Origin: Asterella californica
Lineage: Eukaryota; Streptophyta; Marchantiopsida; Marchantiales; Aytoniaceae
DNA length: 64,000 nt
Assembly (NCBI GenBank): GCA_036924285.1
Contig: JAYKYS010000010.1
Location: 10,701,001 to 10,765,000, forward strand
Reading direction: 5' to 3'
Shown here piece by piece: positions 28,901 through 42,340 of this stretch. The stretch's first letter is position 1. Every line of letters starts with the position of its first letter. Position numbers and translations under genes: made by a program. The notes below the pieces were generated by a model. It saw only the letters and a program-made list of their open reading frames with translations, was not told where the DNA came from and did no database searches.

Positions 28901-31652
28901 AGGTTGCGCATAAGTTGAAATGTGTCTTGGAATCTCAGATATTAACAAACTATGTTCTCAGCGTGCACACTAAACACAGCTGTAGAGGTCGTATATTGGT
29001 TTAATCATCTCTGCTCACGAGGTGAAAGCTGTGCGCTGCAATATTCCACGAGAGCCCCGGGAGGCGACGAGGAGGAGCAGGAAGAAAGCAACAACGAAGA
29101 GAAACTGAAGACTTCCGTACTACTACTGTGCTGCTGTATCTGGCTTCATGACAAACATTGAAATTCTCTCCGGAAGTGTAGAATTTCGTGGCATCTGCGA
29201 GTGTTAAGAGTTGAGTTATTAAACATCTGCGAGCCTAAGTTATTGCCCGAGAGCAGCTTATGCATTCGAGCGAAGGGCTAACATGCGCGCTCTGGCAGCG
29301 GGCAAGGCATTTCGCTACACATAACCAATAGCATGAGTCCCGGCCAAGTTTTTGAGGGTCTCGATTGATTCTGCTGATGTATGGAGCGGGGAGTTTAGAG
29401 AGTGAGAGGAGAAAGAGAGAAAGAAAAGATAGAGAGAGGAAGAGAGAAGAGGGATGTGAAAATGATGAGTTCCCACGGCCTGGACTACAATCGCAGAGTT
29501 TCTGATATGGTACCAGAAGAGAGTCCGTATGTACGTATTCTAGCGCCAGGCGAGAGAGAAGAGGCGCCGCAAGCTAGCCACTGTATACCAAGAGTGAGTC
29601 AGGGCTCTGGAATTACTTGACTGATAGACCCGAGAACTTCATCCGAATCACCGCCTGTGGTGAAGGGTCCCCGGAATTTGAACCTTAACGAAAGTTCATA
29701 GGGTCACTGGCTATATGGTAACCAGTGATATGCCAGTAAGTTGTTTAGGGGAACCGTGTTACCACAACGCGCCGCTGGCGAAAACCTGACAGACCTAAAA
29801 TATTTACCCCGGCCGGTGAGTGTGAAACCCCAGATCAATTTACCAGTGCGATTAAAGGGAATTTCTTACAAGGAATTGTAATTCAAGTTTGGATGAAATA
29901 AAGTCATAGTTCATTTTCTGGTATGTTTACTTTATTAAATATAAACGCCATCTGCTCAAAGGTAGGAAATGACGAACGATTGAGGGGAGGGCAGGGCAGG
30001 GCAGGGCAGGGTGATAGGAGAGATCTGACCCGAGTAGGGATAGGGCCAGGGAGACCTGCTCGTCCGGCCGCTGCCGGCTTGGTAGTGTCAGTGTAGGCGC
30101 GAGGAGTTGGAGTGCTACTCTGTCACTCATGCTCGGCAGTCAAGATTATTCCTTTGGGATCAGAGCAAATTGCATGTGATATTTTCATCCTTCTTTGTTC
30201 GCTTTTGTCTTGTCATGTTCGACGGAGTCCAAGCTGTTCATGCTTGCGGATAATTCTGTATCATCCTCGTGCTTGCCTTGCTCACAATCTCTGTCTTCTT
30301 CCTTGCTCCTGTGTAAGACAGTCGTCATCAACTTTGAACGTGTTTATTCGAGACATTCTGATTAAATAAAACTCTGCAAAAGGTTTCCTTCACGCCTCCA
30401 CATACACGGACAGAGTCGTACTGGCATGAACATGTACTTTACGATATCATAACAGGGCCTGAAACTCAGAAGGAAAACCATCTCATACCACAGGCTATGC
30501 TGTCCCAACAACTGAACAATATACGATTATTCCATCGCCCGAGGAAGGTCAATGGCGTAATTCGTCCAGTTTATGTCGTACAAAGGTCGGCCCACCTTCT
30601 CCTCAGGCTTTGCCCACTCCTGGCAGGCCCACCAAACCGAGAAATCTATGCGTTAGTAACATACATTCTCACAGACCAACTTCATCGGGAAAGGATCCTG
30701 CGTCCACAAGATTGTGTGGGGCAATGCAATGATACGCAGTACTCGTCCAGCCGTTAGAGAAAATCTATCTGCTCATGAACGTCGGCTTTTGCAACCCTAC
30801 CTCAACATCGACCTCCCATTTCTAGACAACCAACAAGCTGTAAAGTTATCTTCATAACCTCCAAGTAGATGGCAAGTTTCATAGTGTATTGAAACATCCC
30901 CAATGCTGTGCTCTCTTGGAGTGTGAACATGAGCAAACTCACGGTTCTTCCCTCATCCAAAACGAATGAGGTCCTCCCTCCACAAGGAAATATTGCTCCG
31001 CCACTCCCTGACGTTGCAACCTAGCCAAGCCGTTCGGATACTCCAAGAGAAGGGTTAATTACATTTTGTCCACACCTTCTTGCAAGTATGTAACTGGAGG
31101 GCGGTGCAAATCCCCGACCAACTTACTCTACGAGCACTACGCCTCACTCCAGGAGGATATGGTAACTGTGGGATGAGGACAACACTGCAAAATACACTGT
31201 GGACGCTCTAACTCATGGAGTCTGACAAGCCAAGGAGAGCAGAGGCATGGGCGGATTCCTCCAAACAACTAGAAAGAGAAGTCATTGGGGGATATTCATA
31301 ATCGTGCAGAACAATATCAACATACGAGAGCTTGTTGACGGATGTCAGTGCAAGTTCTCGACCGAACGAGCCGAGCATGCACGCGCTTCTTCCCCTGATT
31401 TGGAAAAGATGGTTTTCCCTTTACATTACAGCAGCATACATAGCACAGAGTAAGCACGCTAGAACTAGGAAGGGAAGCCGTATCTGCTCTACGCTACGTC
31501 GCCACCGTGCAAGTCAGCGAAGAGCAACATGCGCGACGATGCAATACTGCTGACCAGACATAACTACCACGGTTCACGCTGTCGTTTTCAGAGGAGCAGG
31601 CGTGTCCCTCGGTGGGACGGATGAACGAATTTCACACCATCCCGGATCGCAC

Positions 31653-31699
<47 letters not shown>
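31653..31699. repeat. (TC)n microsatellite
   Basis: About 23 uninterrupted TC dinucleotides, in DNA that is otherwise GC-richer than the rest of the window. Confidence 0.95.
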
Positions 31700-31701
<2 letters not shown>

Positions 31702-33238
31702 GTCAAATCCGAATAAACAAGATCGATCGATGAGACGAGATGGAATACAAATGTGAAGGTGAATGAATGTGTTCTACTTTTGGTCTGAGCAGGCGCAACT
31801 GAGGCAATTTATTCCGATGTAAGACCTACGCTCTCTCTAAGTCGACCGCTCTCTCATGTATTCACAAAAGCTCGACCAGTTCCATCTCAGTTGACACGCG
31901 CACAATGACATCCCTTCGGAAATTCGAAGGCCGCGCCCAGTTCCCGAGCTTCAAGCATGCAGGGATAAAGCAGCGCACGTCTCCAAACAGGATGTTTAAA
32001 CTGTCCTCTCTTCAGCGCTACCCGGACGAAGTACCATAGCCCGAGCAACAAATAATACGCTACCTCCAGCCCATCCGCCCCAAATCCAGTGGGGAAGTCT
32101 CTGAGGCGATACACTCGAGCAGCACCACGCGAGCATAGTGTGGTAAAGAGGAAGGTTATCAGTGACAGGGCGAGTCATTAAGCAGCTTAGCTTAACCGTA
32201 AACTGTAGACTTTAAGGTGTGTGGCAGGCAAGATGGCCAAAGAAGGAAGAGTGGGCACAGCCACATTTGCCTCTGCAAGTCGATGTGCGCCCGGCCGCCA
32301 ATTTCGAGGTGAGGCTGATGGTCGACCCACATTGTATACCTCGCACGGGCTCGCAGTAGTAGGTATGATAGATACTCTTCACAGCTCTGGGCAGCGAACG
32401 CCTTTGCACCGGACAGAAAGAGATGGAGAGGCTGATCCTCGAATGAATTCACCCTGGGAAGATGTCGATCGGAGGTGAAGGACGCTGCAGGCTGCTACTA
32501 ACATTCGCTGAAATCCGCTCATGGCAGCCCACAGGAGTGGAGAGTGGATTCAAACACAAGTAGTATACACGATAGGTAGTGCTCTCGCTCGCAAACCCGC
32601 GTCCTCTGGTGCACGTGATCATCATCGAATGCTGAATGGTTAATGAGGCTGCCAGGGAAACAAAAAGACGACGAGAGAGTTTCTACACTCGCCACCGTAC
32701 CGGAGTAGTTGGCAGAGGAGATGAATATGAGCGGCAGGAAGAAGAGGGAAAAGCGGTGCTGTTGTTAGTAGTGATACAGGAGCTCCCCCGCTGGTTAACC
32801 TTGGGAAGCGTGGAACGCAATCTCTTCGACTGTGAAAAGTTGATCTCGAAGAATTACAGTCGACTTCCATCTCGCTGATAACTGTTGCCCATGGGTGTAC
32901 AACGCGAGCTCGGAGGCTAGGAAAAAGTGAAGTAGGACGAGGGATGGGAGTCCAGCAACAAGGAAACCCCACTTGACGAACATACGAGGGCCAGTGCTGC
33001 GAAGAACCGAAGCGGTGGAGGATGGGACCAAAAGGTTGACGAGAAGCCTCCGGAAAAGCGGATGTTACAGTAAGTCACATAATCAGGATACGGGACCTTA
33101 AAGCCGATGCGTGAGTGTACAGACAGGTCGATTGCACCGGAACTCACAGCCTTCTCTGTGCCTTCCAGCTTATCGGCCCTCAGAACCCTAGACTGCGCAG
33201 AGACTATACAGCACACGGTCTAGGAAAGATATCCTCTC

Positions 33239-33877
33239 TCATTGAATCGTGATGTAGTCATCGCAATTCTGCAAGTAGTGCTCCAACTGAGTCAGAACTG
33301 CCTCCACCGCCCTTCTTGACGCCTCTGCCTTCCCCTGCGTTAGCGGCTCATACTCAACCGTCCATGTTACCAAGGACGATTTCCCATCTCGGTGAGGTGC
33401 GAAGGTCTTGGTACAGCGGTAAAATGAGTAGAATTTCTCCCTCATTTCACCACCGATTATACTGTGAACCTCGGTCTTGGACACCTCGTCCACCGAGTCG
33501 ATTCTCGCCACGGCATACTCCACAATCCGCATGCCTGCAAACACGTCAAAAGTATGTCAATTCCAGCAAGGCCGCAAGTAATTACACGCAATGGGCAAAA
33601 CAAATTTGAGCTCACTCGAGTGGGCACGAAATGACTTTGGGAAGCGCAATCAGCAATGCCACTTTCACAAATGTTGAGCTATAGCTATGGTAAAGTCTTT
33701 ACCCGTCGGAATCTTTATCACTCGTACGCTTCCGACACCCCCGTTCCCCTTAATCATCTCCACCGACACCATGAAGAGTGGCATGATCTTGGGAAGGATA
33801 TTGGGCAGATCCTTCAGAGCAGCCCATAGCCTCTCTGCCGATACGTGGAGCTCCTTTTGCACTGAAAGAGTCGGCAT
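33239..33877 (-). CDS. Bet v 1/PR-10-like protein, two exons
   Basis: Exon 1 runs 33877-33703 and exon 2 33534-33239, with a 168-nt GT-AG intron (donor G|GTAAAG, acceptor TTTGCAG). Joined they encode 156 residues, the usual PR-10 length of about 155-160. The intron is phase 1 at Gly59, close to the conserved intron site of PR-10 genes (near codon 60). The glycine-rich loop GNGGVG is at residues 44-49. The N-terminus (SVQKELHVSAERLWAALKDL) and the long C-terminal helix (SRRAVEAVLTQLEHYL) fit the Bet v 1 fold. Members are cytosolic proteins that bind small hydrophobic ligands and are often stress-induced; the ligand here is unknown. No stop or frameshift is present, so this is the one gene likely to be functional. 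No TATA box is obvious upstream. Confidence 0.88.
33535..33702 (-). other. Intron of the PR-10-like gene
   Basis: GT-AG intron, 168 nt, phase 1. Splicing removes a stop that otherwise closes the exon 1 frame twelve codons after the donor, and it joins Thr58/Gly59 to MRIVEYAV, which restores the beta strands expected after the glycine loop. Confidence 0.85.
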
Positions 33878-36800
33878 GACTACGGTAGTCTCTTCTTAAT
33901 AACCCAAACAACTTGCGGGGCGAATGCTCAGTCGGACGCACAGCTACAAGAGAGCGTTTGGAGAAAACCGAAGTGACAAATTTCCGGCTGCTGAACTAGA
34001 CCGAAGAATTCCCAACTCGCCTCTTGCCTTCCAACCAAGAGGCCCTGGATTTCGAGGAGCACCCAAACTCTGCCTCCCAAGCTTTCAACCACGTCTCGCC
34101 TTACAACAACAACGACCACCGCCAACTGTCGTAATCACCACTCCGTTCCAACCTTGAATCAATCAAGCGCTCCAAGTCAAGTGTTCTAGTCACAGCTCCT
34201 GCTTGTTGGTCGAGAAACTCAAATTCCTACACCATCATCACCGAGATTCCCCACAGCAGCAACTCCTCCTCGACACCTCGCCTCGCGTCGAGCCGAGAGA
34301 GAGGGAAGAACAAAAGAGCCAATGAGGACGAAAGCACAAAGAGCACTAGAGTACCCAGCGAGGAAGATATGGAGAGCGACGAGAGCAAACTCGGCAGACA
34401 ACCGAGAGCGATCGGCGAGTGAGAGAGTTAAAGGGGGTGAGTGTCTCGCGAGGGTGAGAGGCGAGCAGAAAGGAGTGAGTAGCAGTCTCGTAATAGTGAT
34501 AGGAGTAGAAGCGGGGTAGTATTGTAGTACAACTGTAGTTGTAATGTTTGTAAATACCGGCAGGAGCAGGAAGGGAAGTGATCCGAGTAAGCGAGTAAAT
34601 CTGTTATTTCTTTCTCCCCGACGAGACCCAAGAAGACGATCCACTGAGAGACCCCGCGGAACGCTGTGCCGAAATGGAGAGCGAAAGGGAGAAAGGGAAC
34701 CAGGAAGTCGGACGACCGAGTATTAATGGAGGAGGTTGCAGGAGAAAGCGAAGAGCCAAGACCAGAGCAAGACAAGGAATGGTGGCGGATCGACGTGGGT
34801 GCCAGGGAGAAAGATCATCACATGGTCTCCTTTAAACTCTCCCTCTCTACTACCGCCTCTTTTTCCTCCTCGTCATCCACATCTCCTGCGTTCTTTGATA
34901 CCGTCCCACCACCCGCGCTGGAGACGCTTCCAAATTACCCTCTATCCCAAGAATGATTCTGATTGGCCCCGAAACCTGTCCCCTCCTCCTCGTCCTCGTC
35001 CCTTCCGCGCTCCCTGCCTCCTTCGCGAATTGCGACCATGTCATGCCCCGGAATACCGGTCGCGAACCTTGCAAGCGAGAGCGGACCCGGTCCATTATGG
35101 ATCCAATCAGCAAGTAGTCTGAGTTAGGTTCCAGCGAATCATTCCTAGCTCAAGTCTTACGGACTGTCGCGAACCGTGCACGCGACGCTCGTCCTATTCC
35201 AACATCTTCTTTGCAACAGGGATGGAGACGACAACCGCTGTTGCGTAGGATGTGGACGCCACGTGTGCGCATCTGGATTCACCTGCGCTGTGGTGCCCAG
35301 CAAAATGTTCCGTCTTTCGTAGAGTCGATTTCGCGACACCTGTTGACGTCGATACTCATGGAGTTCACGTATTCTTTGCTCGTCAGATCTTCGTCACGGG
35401 CCGGGCCTTCTCTTTCTCTTCTCTCGCGCCCGGCCTGGCCCCAACCCGATATCATCCATCATGCTCTGCCCGTGCCCGTCTTCCTCGTTCCCCGTCTCTC
35501 CTGCCCGGCCCGCCCTCCCGGCGTCTAAACTCCGTTCATGGGATTAGTGAGGCGTAAGTTTTCCCTTATTACTAAGATTAGCTTCAGCTTGTTCATACGA
35601 CAAGACCAGGCCACCACGCTCTGTTCTTTTACCTTTGCAAGGAAACGCAATGATCTGCCGCCTCCCGCTCTCATGGTTCTACTTCACCTTTTCAAGCTTT
35701 CCTTCCACACCTTGTCGTCCGAGTCATATTCTCAGGGACTTGACTGTCGTCTATCTTGGGTCCCTCTACCATTTTGTCGGTCCTAGACTTATTACGCGTC
35801 GATGCGGAAGTGAAAGCCAACTAGCCAAAAGGTCTTCCGGTTTTTCTACTCAAGTAACCGGGAAAAAGCGCCTTCAGAATGAGATCAGCATTTGAGCATA
35901 TGCCTAATCTAAAATTCCAAATTCCCAAGCTCAGAGACGAGAACAGATTGAGCTGGGAACAAAATATTATACTTTGGTTCTAGAGGGTCAAATATACTCT
36001 ACATGGCGGAGTCTGGATCCCATTTGTACCTTGTACTCAAATGCAGTTTTGAAATTATTTGGTGCAAGAATATGACTGACTTCGAATTTAACCTTTATTA
36101 CCGCTGCGAAGCTCAATTATAACCGCGGTGCGCGGTAAGAAAGTCAACTTGACGTTGCTTGAAAACTGGAGACGGGGTAAACTGGAATATTTTATATTTT
36201 ATACTTATATATTTGAGAAATGTTTCTGAACTTCTGAGTCCTGAGTTGCACAGGATCTCGGCCCTGAAAGCCATAAATGCTAAGGACCTGAAGGGAATCT
36301 GGTTACTTGGAAGTCGCTAGGGTCCCTATTTCGCTGCCTTTAAACGTTCTTGTGTCTTATCCTACTTTGGCAAGACGTTAACTCTGTCGTGTACATAAAA
36401 TAATAACCTTTCGTTATTTTTCACTTTCTCAGACGATAAGGATTTATACAGACCCGCACGACATCAATTAATATGAGTAAAGTTAACTCTGAGTATACTC
36501 TGCACCTTGAAATCTGGAGCACCATCAACCACGAATCTTCTGCCAAATTGCCAGTTAAGCTGGATTTTAATGCCTCATTATCATCGCGGAAATTCAATGC
36601 TAACCTCGCTTTTCGAGATTACGGGTCCCGTTTACCAGTCACTCTACTTCCCGTCTACCGGTCTACGGAACTATTCTGGACGACCGTTTTCCATGTTAGT
36701 AGTAAAGCTACCCTGGAGACAAAAAGTGAAAGATTCTCTCTACGAGCAGTCATATAGATCATGAGTCATGATCGGCAGATAGCCTCAAACATGCCCCGAC

Positions 36801-37289
36801 CTTTCCATCCTTAAATAGGTGGGAATCTGGAATCAAGACCCAGTTTTAAGGACTGATTCACTATCTTAAAGTGAGATACTAGCGACAAAGCTACGCCAAT
36901 ATCTTTATCGTAATAGAGCTGTCAATACTAGAAAAGAAATAAGAAAATAGTGGCTAATTTAAACCGGATGACGTCGTCCAGTTTGACTACTACTCTGGAA
37001 AGGAGAGCATAACGAGAGAGTAGAATCACTTTAACTTTCTTTTACAACGCTCCAGCAGCTCCAGGAGTAAGATATAAGAACCTCAAGGAGAGAAGGCAGT
37101 GGATTTTTTATTGTTCCCAATAATAGTTTCACAAGCAGTACAAGTTTTTTGTTTATGAGAATTTTGAAATTTATGAATGTATTAGGGTATGATGTCATAG
37201 AAGGACACAACCATGTTTATGAATGTTATACTAATCTGCGTTTATATGATTTTTTTTTTCAGGGACTCTAAATTTGCTAGGTAAATAAT
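33878..37289. other. Upstream region of the PR-10-like gene; no other gene seen
   Basis: 33878 to about 35900 is GC-rich with long but featureless frames on both strands (Pro/Arg/Ser-rich, no motif), as expected of chance frames in GC-rich DNA. From about 35900 the base composition turns AT-rich. Promoter and 5' UTR of the minus-strand gene should lie in the first kilobase. Confidence 0.5.
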
Positions 37290-38610
37290 ATATGCATGCT
37301 AGATCGACTTTTGGGAATTTATGCTCGATTCTGTTATCAGAAATGATGTAAGTGTTATGTAGAAATTCTATACTAGAATTGTTAAAAAAATATTAAATTT
37401 ATTTATAAATATTAATAATAATGCACTTAGAATTACATGACGATCCAGACATAACTCATAAAGAGAGCATCCACATATGTGTTTCAAAAACTACAAGAGT
37501 GGGAGGTTGTTAAGCAACACATATTTGTTTAATCTAGATATTAATTTATTGTCTAACATTTTGTAACAAAAACATTAGATACAAAATTTTATTTTATATA
37601 TTATTCACCTCCCCAAGATCAACTCCGGGTAACTTTTGCCCCTTTGTTGTTATCAGAAAATATATAAATATTATTTTAAAAATTCTATACCAAAATGGTA
37701 GAACAAATCAAATTTATTTCTAAATATTAGTGATAGACAGAACTGGAGATACGAGAAGACCCACATAACCCCTAAAGAGAACAAGAAAATAAACACTTCC
37801 GAAATTACAAAGTTCATCAAGACATAACATCTAATTATAGTTTTAATTATTATTTAACTTTTCTTAAAAAATAATAATAAATTGAACTCTTGCATATTTA
37901 TCTCTTCCATATGTTGATGAGGAGGTGAATATTCATGCTCTATGAACTTCTGGGAACTTTTGTTCGTTGGTTATTATCGAAAAAAATATGTAAATATTAA
38001 ATAAAACTTATTATCAAGTAGATAGAAATAATTAAAATATTTTATAATTATTAATTATTAATCCATGCCTGGAAATGCAAAGAAGTCCAGATATAAACCA
38101 TAAGGAATGAGTACACTAAAGATACAAGTCTGGAACTTAAAACAATTTGTACAATAATATACTGAGAGTTTAATTTATTATTTAATATTTTTACCAGAAG
38201 AGGTAAGTAATCAATTAAACCCTGTGCATATTTGTCTCCTCCATATGTTAATAAGGAGGTGAATATGCATCCTCTATGAACTTCTGGGAACTTTTGTTCG
38301 CTGGTTATTATCGGAAAAAATATGTAAGTGTTAAATAAAATTTATTAGCAAGTGGATAGAAATAATTAAAATAATTATTAATTATTAATTATTAATCCAT
38401 ACCTGAAAATACAAAGAAGTCCAGATATAAACCATAAGGAATGAGTACACTAAAGATACAAGTCTGGAACTTAAAATAATTTATACAATAATATACTGAG
38501 AGTTTAATTTATTACTTAATCTTTTTATCGGAAGAAGTAGGTAATCAATTAAACCACGTGCATATTTGCCTCCTCCATATGTGATGAAGGTGTATATATA
38601 TATATAAGGA
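37290..38610 (+). repeat. Tandem array of four ~315-334-bp AT-rich units
   Basis: Units begin at about 37311, 37625, 37950 and 38284 with a shared opening (TGGGAACTTTTGTTCG and TTATTATCGGAAAA). A central CCAGATATAAACCATAAG-like box follows. The last two units are nearly identical; the first two are older. Each carries an inverted repeat near its 3' third (for example 38168-38220 and 38502-38554), and the units also carry a second hairpin (38225-38269: TGCATATTTGTCTCCT against AGGAGGTGAATATGCA). No coding potential. Confidence 0.8.
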
Positions 38611-41600
38611 AGAGGTGAATTGTGAACAATATTCACGGGTTCGCTCACCTAGCGAAGCAAACTTATATTCTCTTGGCTGAGGAAGAGAAACAATGATATG
38701 ATATGGACATCTACATGGATACAAGAAGTAGTAAACCAAATTGGTCTTGGTGGCATGATTTGTTCTCCAATGAGTTGGATCGCACTTGATGCAGGGTCAA
38801 ACTTCATTACTGAGAGATTCATTGACAGTTTTCATGAACATACTGGACCTTCTTTTCTGGCATGATGGCTGCTGCAAATGGGTCAACCGGATGATTGATG
38901 GATCTTGTAGCACTTTTCATGAACAACGTAGTAGGCCTTGTTTTCTGGCATGCATTATACTTTACATACGAGTTATTCTATGGTCAAACACATCGAATGA
39001 TACATTTTCATGAATCTTTATATTGCATGCATATTCACCTCTTCCATCTTTCAGATGAAGGAGATATTATGCATATACATTAGTTTATGAGATAACTTTT
39101 CCCACAAGAAAGATTAATCAATTAAAGATTATTTTTATTTGTCCGGAGCACTTCTCTTGTAGTAGAATTGTAGTAAAAGGGGTTAAGTTTCAACTCACAG
39201 AGCTTATAGCATTCCCTTTTCCCATAGTCAATGTGTTATATTTTCAGCTGAGAAGTAATTAAATCTAAATCTAAATCTTTTGTGCAGTGAAAATGTTTTT
39301 TTAGTGTAAAATCTTGTTTCTTTTAAATGATTTTTTTGCTAAAATAATCATGTATACCACTAGCTTCAAACTACCAATTTCCTCCTCTCTGTGCACTCCC
39401 TGCTCTATCCCCGCCAAGAATTTCTCATCCTCGAAATGTCAGCTCGTCCTTTACTTGTCATTTTCCAAAACCACCATTTGCATGTATATTTATCCTGAGC
39501 CCTTTGATTCATTACGTTTGAAACCCTCCATTAAGCTCTACTCTATAGACCCATGATATAGACATCAATCTTATCCTCGGAGTTTGAGAAAACAGTTTTC
39601 TTCTATACTTTTTCTTTCTTAGCTATTTTCTCATGAATTTGAACACACGACAAAATGTTGAATAATGTAGAGTGTGAAAGACCCCGAGCAGTAGCTCTAG
39701 GGGTATCAGTGATGTCTCTTAATTTGTTCAGGATGGTTAGACTCCTATCTTCTTTCCATGAGTTTCGTTCTCGTGTTTAGAGATCGGATACACTGTTTTT
39801 TTCTGGTGGATCAGGTCATGAGAAATCTTGTATTGGTTTTCTTTCAAAAATTATTAGGTCGACTGTACACCTTGGATATAGCTGTTTCGATAGATATATG
39901 TGTTTCTCTAGTTTCAAGATAGTAAAATTCGTACTACTAAATAAAAAAAAAAGATTCATAAGCTTCAGTGTGTTTTCAAGACACTGATATCGCACTAAAT
40001 TTTTTTATCGTTTATCATTCGATCTAGTCGTCAAATCTTGTATCTATCTCCTATTTACAATAAATTTTATTTTTGAAAGAGAAACATAAAATTAGAACAT
40101 TATACCATAACAAGTTAAGAAGAGTTAGATAGAGTTAAGAATATTATAAAAGAAAGAGCAGATGAAAAGTTGTCGATTTAAATAAAACTCCAGGATTCTC
40201 TCCGTCTCCCAGGCTCTCAACTCAGCAGAAATCCAGAACAGCTATATTTTTCTCTTTCTTTATTTCTTCGAGTAATATCTACCTTCAACACATTCGCTCT
40301 TTTCGGATAAGACGTAGCAAAAAAGCCACAGTGAGAACCAAAAAGAAAAGATGAAGAATAAAGGCAAACCAGGGGTCCTTTTCGTCACACTTTTGCCCTC
40401 GTTATTCTAAGCATAATATCTGTCGCCAACACAACCAATATGTGTCTTACATGTAGAGGAGGCTATGTAAAACTATTATTTTATTATTTTGGAAGGAACT
40501 TCCAAAAATTTATTAACAAATAAAAGAGTGCAAATCATATGATAGGCTTAGTACCTGCTCTGCTCTACTTTTTCCTCTATATATTTTGACTTTATCTTCA
40601 GGTCGAACAGAGACTTAAGTTTTCCACTATCCATCATATACTACCACTTGTATCACCCACGCATAAAGCAGGATGAAAGGGAAATGCATATGATATAACC
40701 TTGTATAATAATTACAAGGAATCTAGCCAACAGAAAAAGAAAATGCAATCTTACTCTTTACTGATGAGTTTATATAAATCTATATATAGTTTGGGTGGGG
40801 TTTAATCCCTTTAGTACTTTTACCATGAACCTCTTAATATATTTCTAGCTTTGTCTTTCTTAGGTCTGGAGACACACACACACTAGAAAGGATAGAGCCC
40901 AAGGTTAGCATTATTTCGTCGTTTCATCATGCACTGGCTGCTTTTGTGGAGGAGAAGAACACATAGAAGACAAAGCGCTCTTTTCACCGTCTTTTAACAT
41001 GGAAAAGTTACTTCTTACTTGACCAAAAAAAGAGAAAGAAAAAAACATAACATGGAAAAGTAACATCAGTTATTGTGTTCTTGTCATGTCGGGTCTTAGA
41101 TGTTCTCTGGCTTTCGAGCTGCTGCCCTGATATTATTAAATATAAGTTGGATGGACTGAAATGCTATGGCCTCTATGACAATGTGCTTGTTTTCGTCTTG
41201 GGGTGCAATTATGACTTTCTACTTGCTTGCTACTGTACCTTTTTGAGGCAGCGAGTGGGCACTCGTAAACAGACGCTACGAAAATCCCCCACTAGAAGAC
41301 CACATATGTCATGTTTTCTGGAGTTGTGTAGCTGAACTACCACTAGTAGAATCCCTTTTTAGGCCTCGAGGTGTGTTGGATAGGAAGAGTTGGAATTATA
41401 ACAGAAAGTATCATTTTAATATATAAGACAATGATCATAGCTGAAAGCAGAATTCGCATATGCTTTCAGGTATTATTCGCCAAATCCTCTACCCATCTCC
41501 TAGTTGCAATAAATTTCTATAATATATGGTAAACATTCATGCTAGCATGGGCAACTATAGAGAGTTTTCTTGGCTTGTGGATTCCTCCAGCCCTGTCACT

Positions 41601-42340
41601 CTTGCAGACTTCTCCTATGATTCAGTTAGACACCTGTTCTGATCTTTATGTTTTGCTCTTTTAAAGGTGAAGGATTCTTCTATTGCACTTTGGTAGATGG
41701 GTACAGGACTCACCTGTTGTGATATTTAGCATCTCATGCTTACCTCTCAAGGTTAATTTAGACATGGAGAGGGTGTATGAACCACCGGGGTTTGTTCATG
41801 TTAGCTAGCGTTGATATCAGGTGCTAGACTATTTGAATGTTCAACATTGCTTTGTTGTTGTTATTCTTATTGACTATTGGTTAATTAATTTAATTTTAAG
41901 AAAGGGTGGCAGCACACCCGGCAGACTTTTATTAAAACACAAGTATGATTACAAGTGCTCTGGGTGACCAGGAAGAACTTATTTCACGTAGAATCTGTGA
42001 AATAAAAAGTCACTAGCTTTACAAGTTATGATTCATCTCAAAACAAACTACTGAATACTGACAGATAAATGTAAAAAAATAATTTAGAGGTTCCATGGAG
42101 AAAAAAATGCTTTTCTTCATCTTCAAATAACACTTGGGAGAAAAAGCGAAATATTCTCTTTCATACTTTTATACGGATAGTAGGGGTTTAACTGAAGGAG
42201 TGACGTAAATCGGGAAGGCAACCGTGAAGAGCCTCACTGCGCCCAGAAAAGTAGAGTATTAGGGTAGGAGGACAAACCACAGTGCCAAGATCCCAAAACT
42301 ACCGTGTTTATGTGTGAGTTTTTCAAGTGTCTCCAGGTTG
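38611..42340. other. AT-rich intergenic DNA
   Basis: No gene recognised on either strand. 39026-39074 keeps a hairpin like the second hairpin of the 330-bp repeat family (TGCATATTCACCTCTTCC and its partner). 41932-41990 resembles 1122-1180. All reading frames are short and without motifs. Confidence 0.45.

Larger units (their letters stand above)
28485..33238. other. Host-like, GC-richer DNA without a recognisable gene
   Basis: I read both strands and found only short frames without motifs. It contains an (AG)n run (28868-28898), a GGGCA run (29985-30012) and a (TC)n run (31653-31699). A minus-strand stretch near 30850-31060 stays open for about 60 codons but is unlike any family I know. The part next to 33239 would hold the 3' UTR of the PR-10-like gene; no clear AATAAA was identified. 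Confidence 0.5.

Noticed and set aside
28627..28948. Frames containing RERERERE or SLSLSLSL
   Set aside because: They are translations of the (AG)n microsatellite.
29640..29830. tRNA-like GAATTTGAACCTT segment
   Set aside because: No cloverleaf can be drawn around it and no A box lies at the required spacing.
30370..31060. Minus-strand frame with a possible conserved domain
   Set aside because: Open for about 60 codons in one stretch only, with no recognisable motif or splice structure.
34219..35122. Long frames on both strands in GC-rich DNA
   Set aside because: Pro/Arg/Ser-rich, no motif, and both strands open at once, as expected of chance frames in stop-poor GC-rich DNA.
37290..38610. 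Hammerhead ribozyme (retrozyme) in the tandem repeat
   Set aside because: A GTTGATGAG word occurs, but the CTGATGA...GAAA core at ribozyme spacing is missing and the word is not conserved between units.
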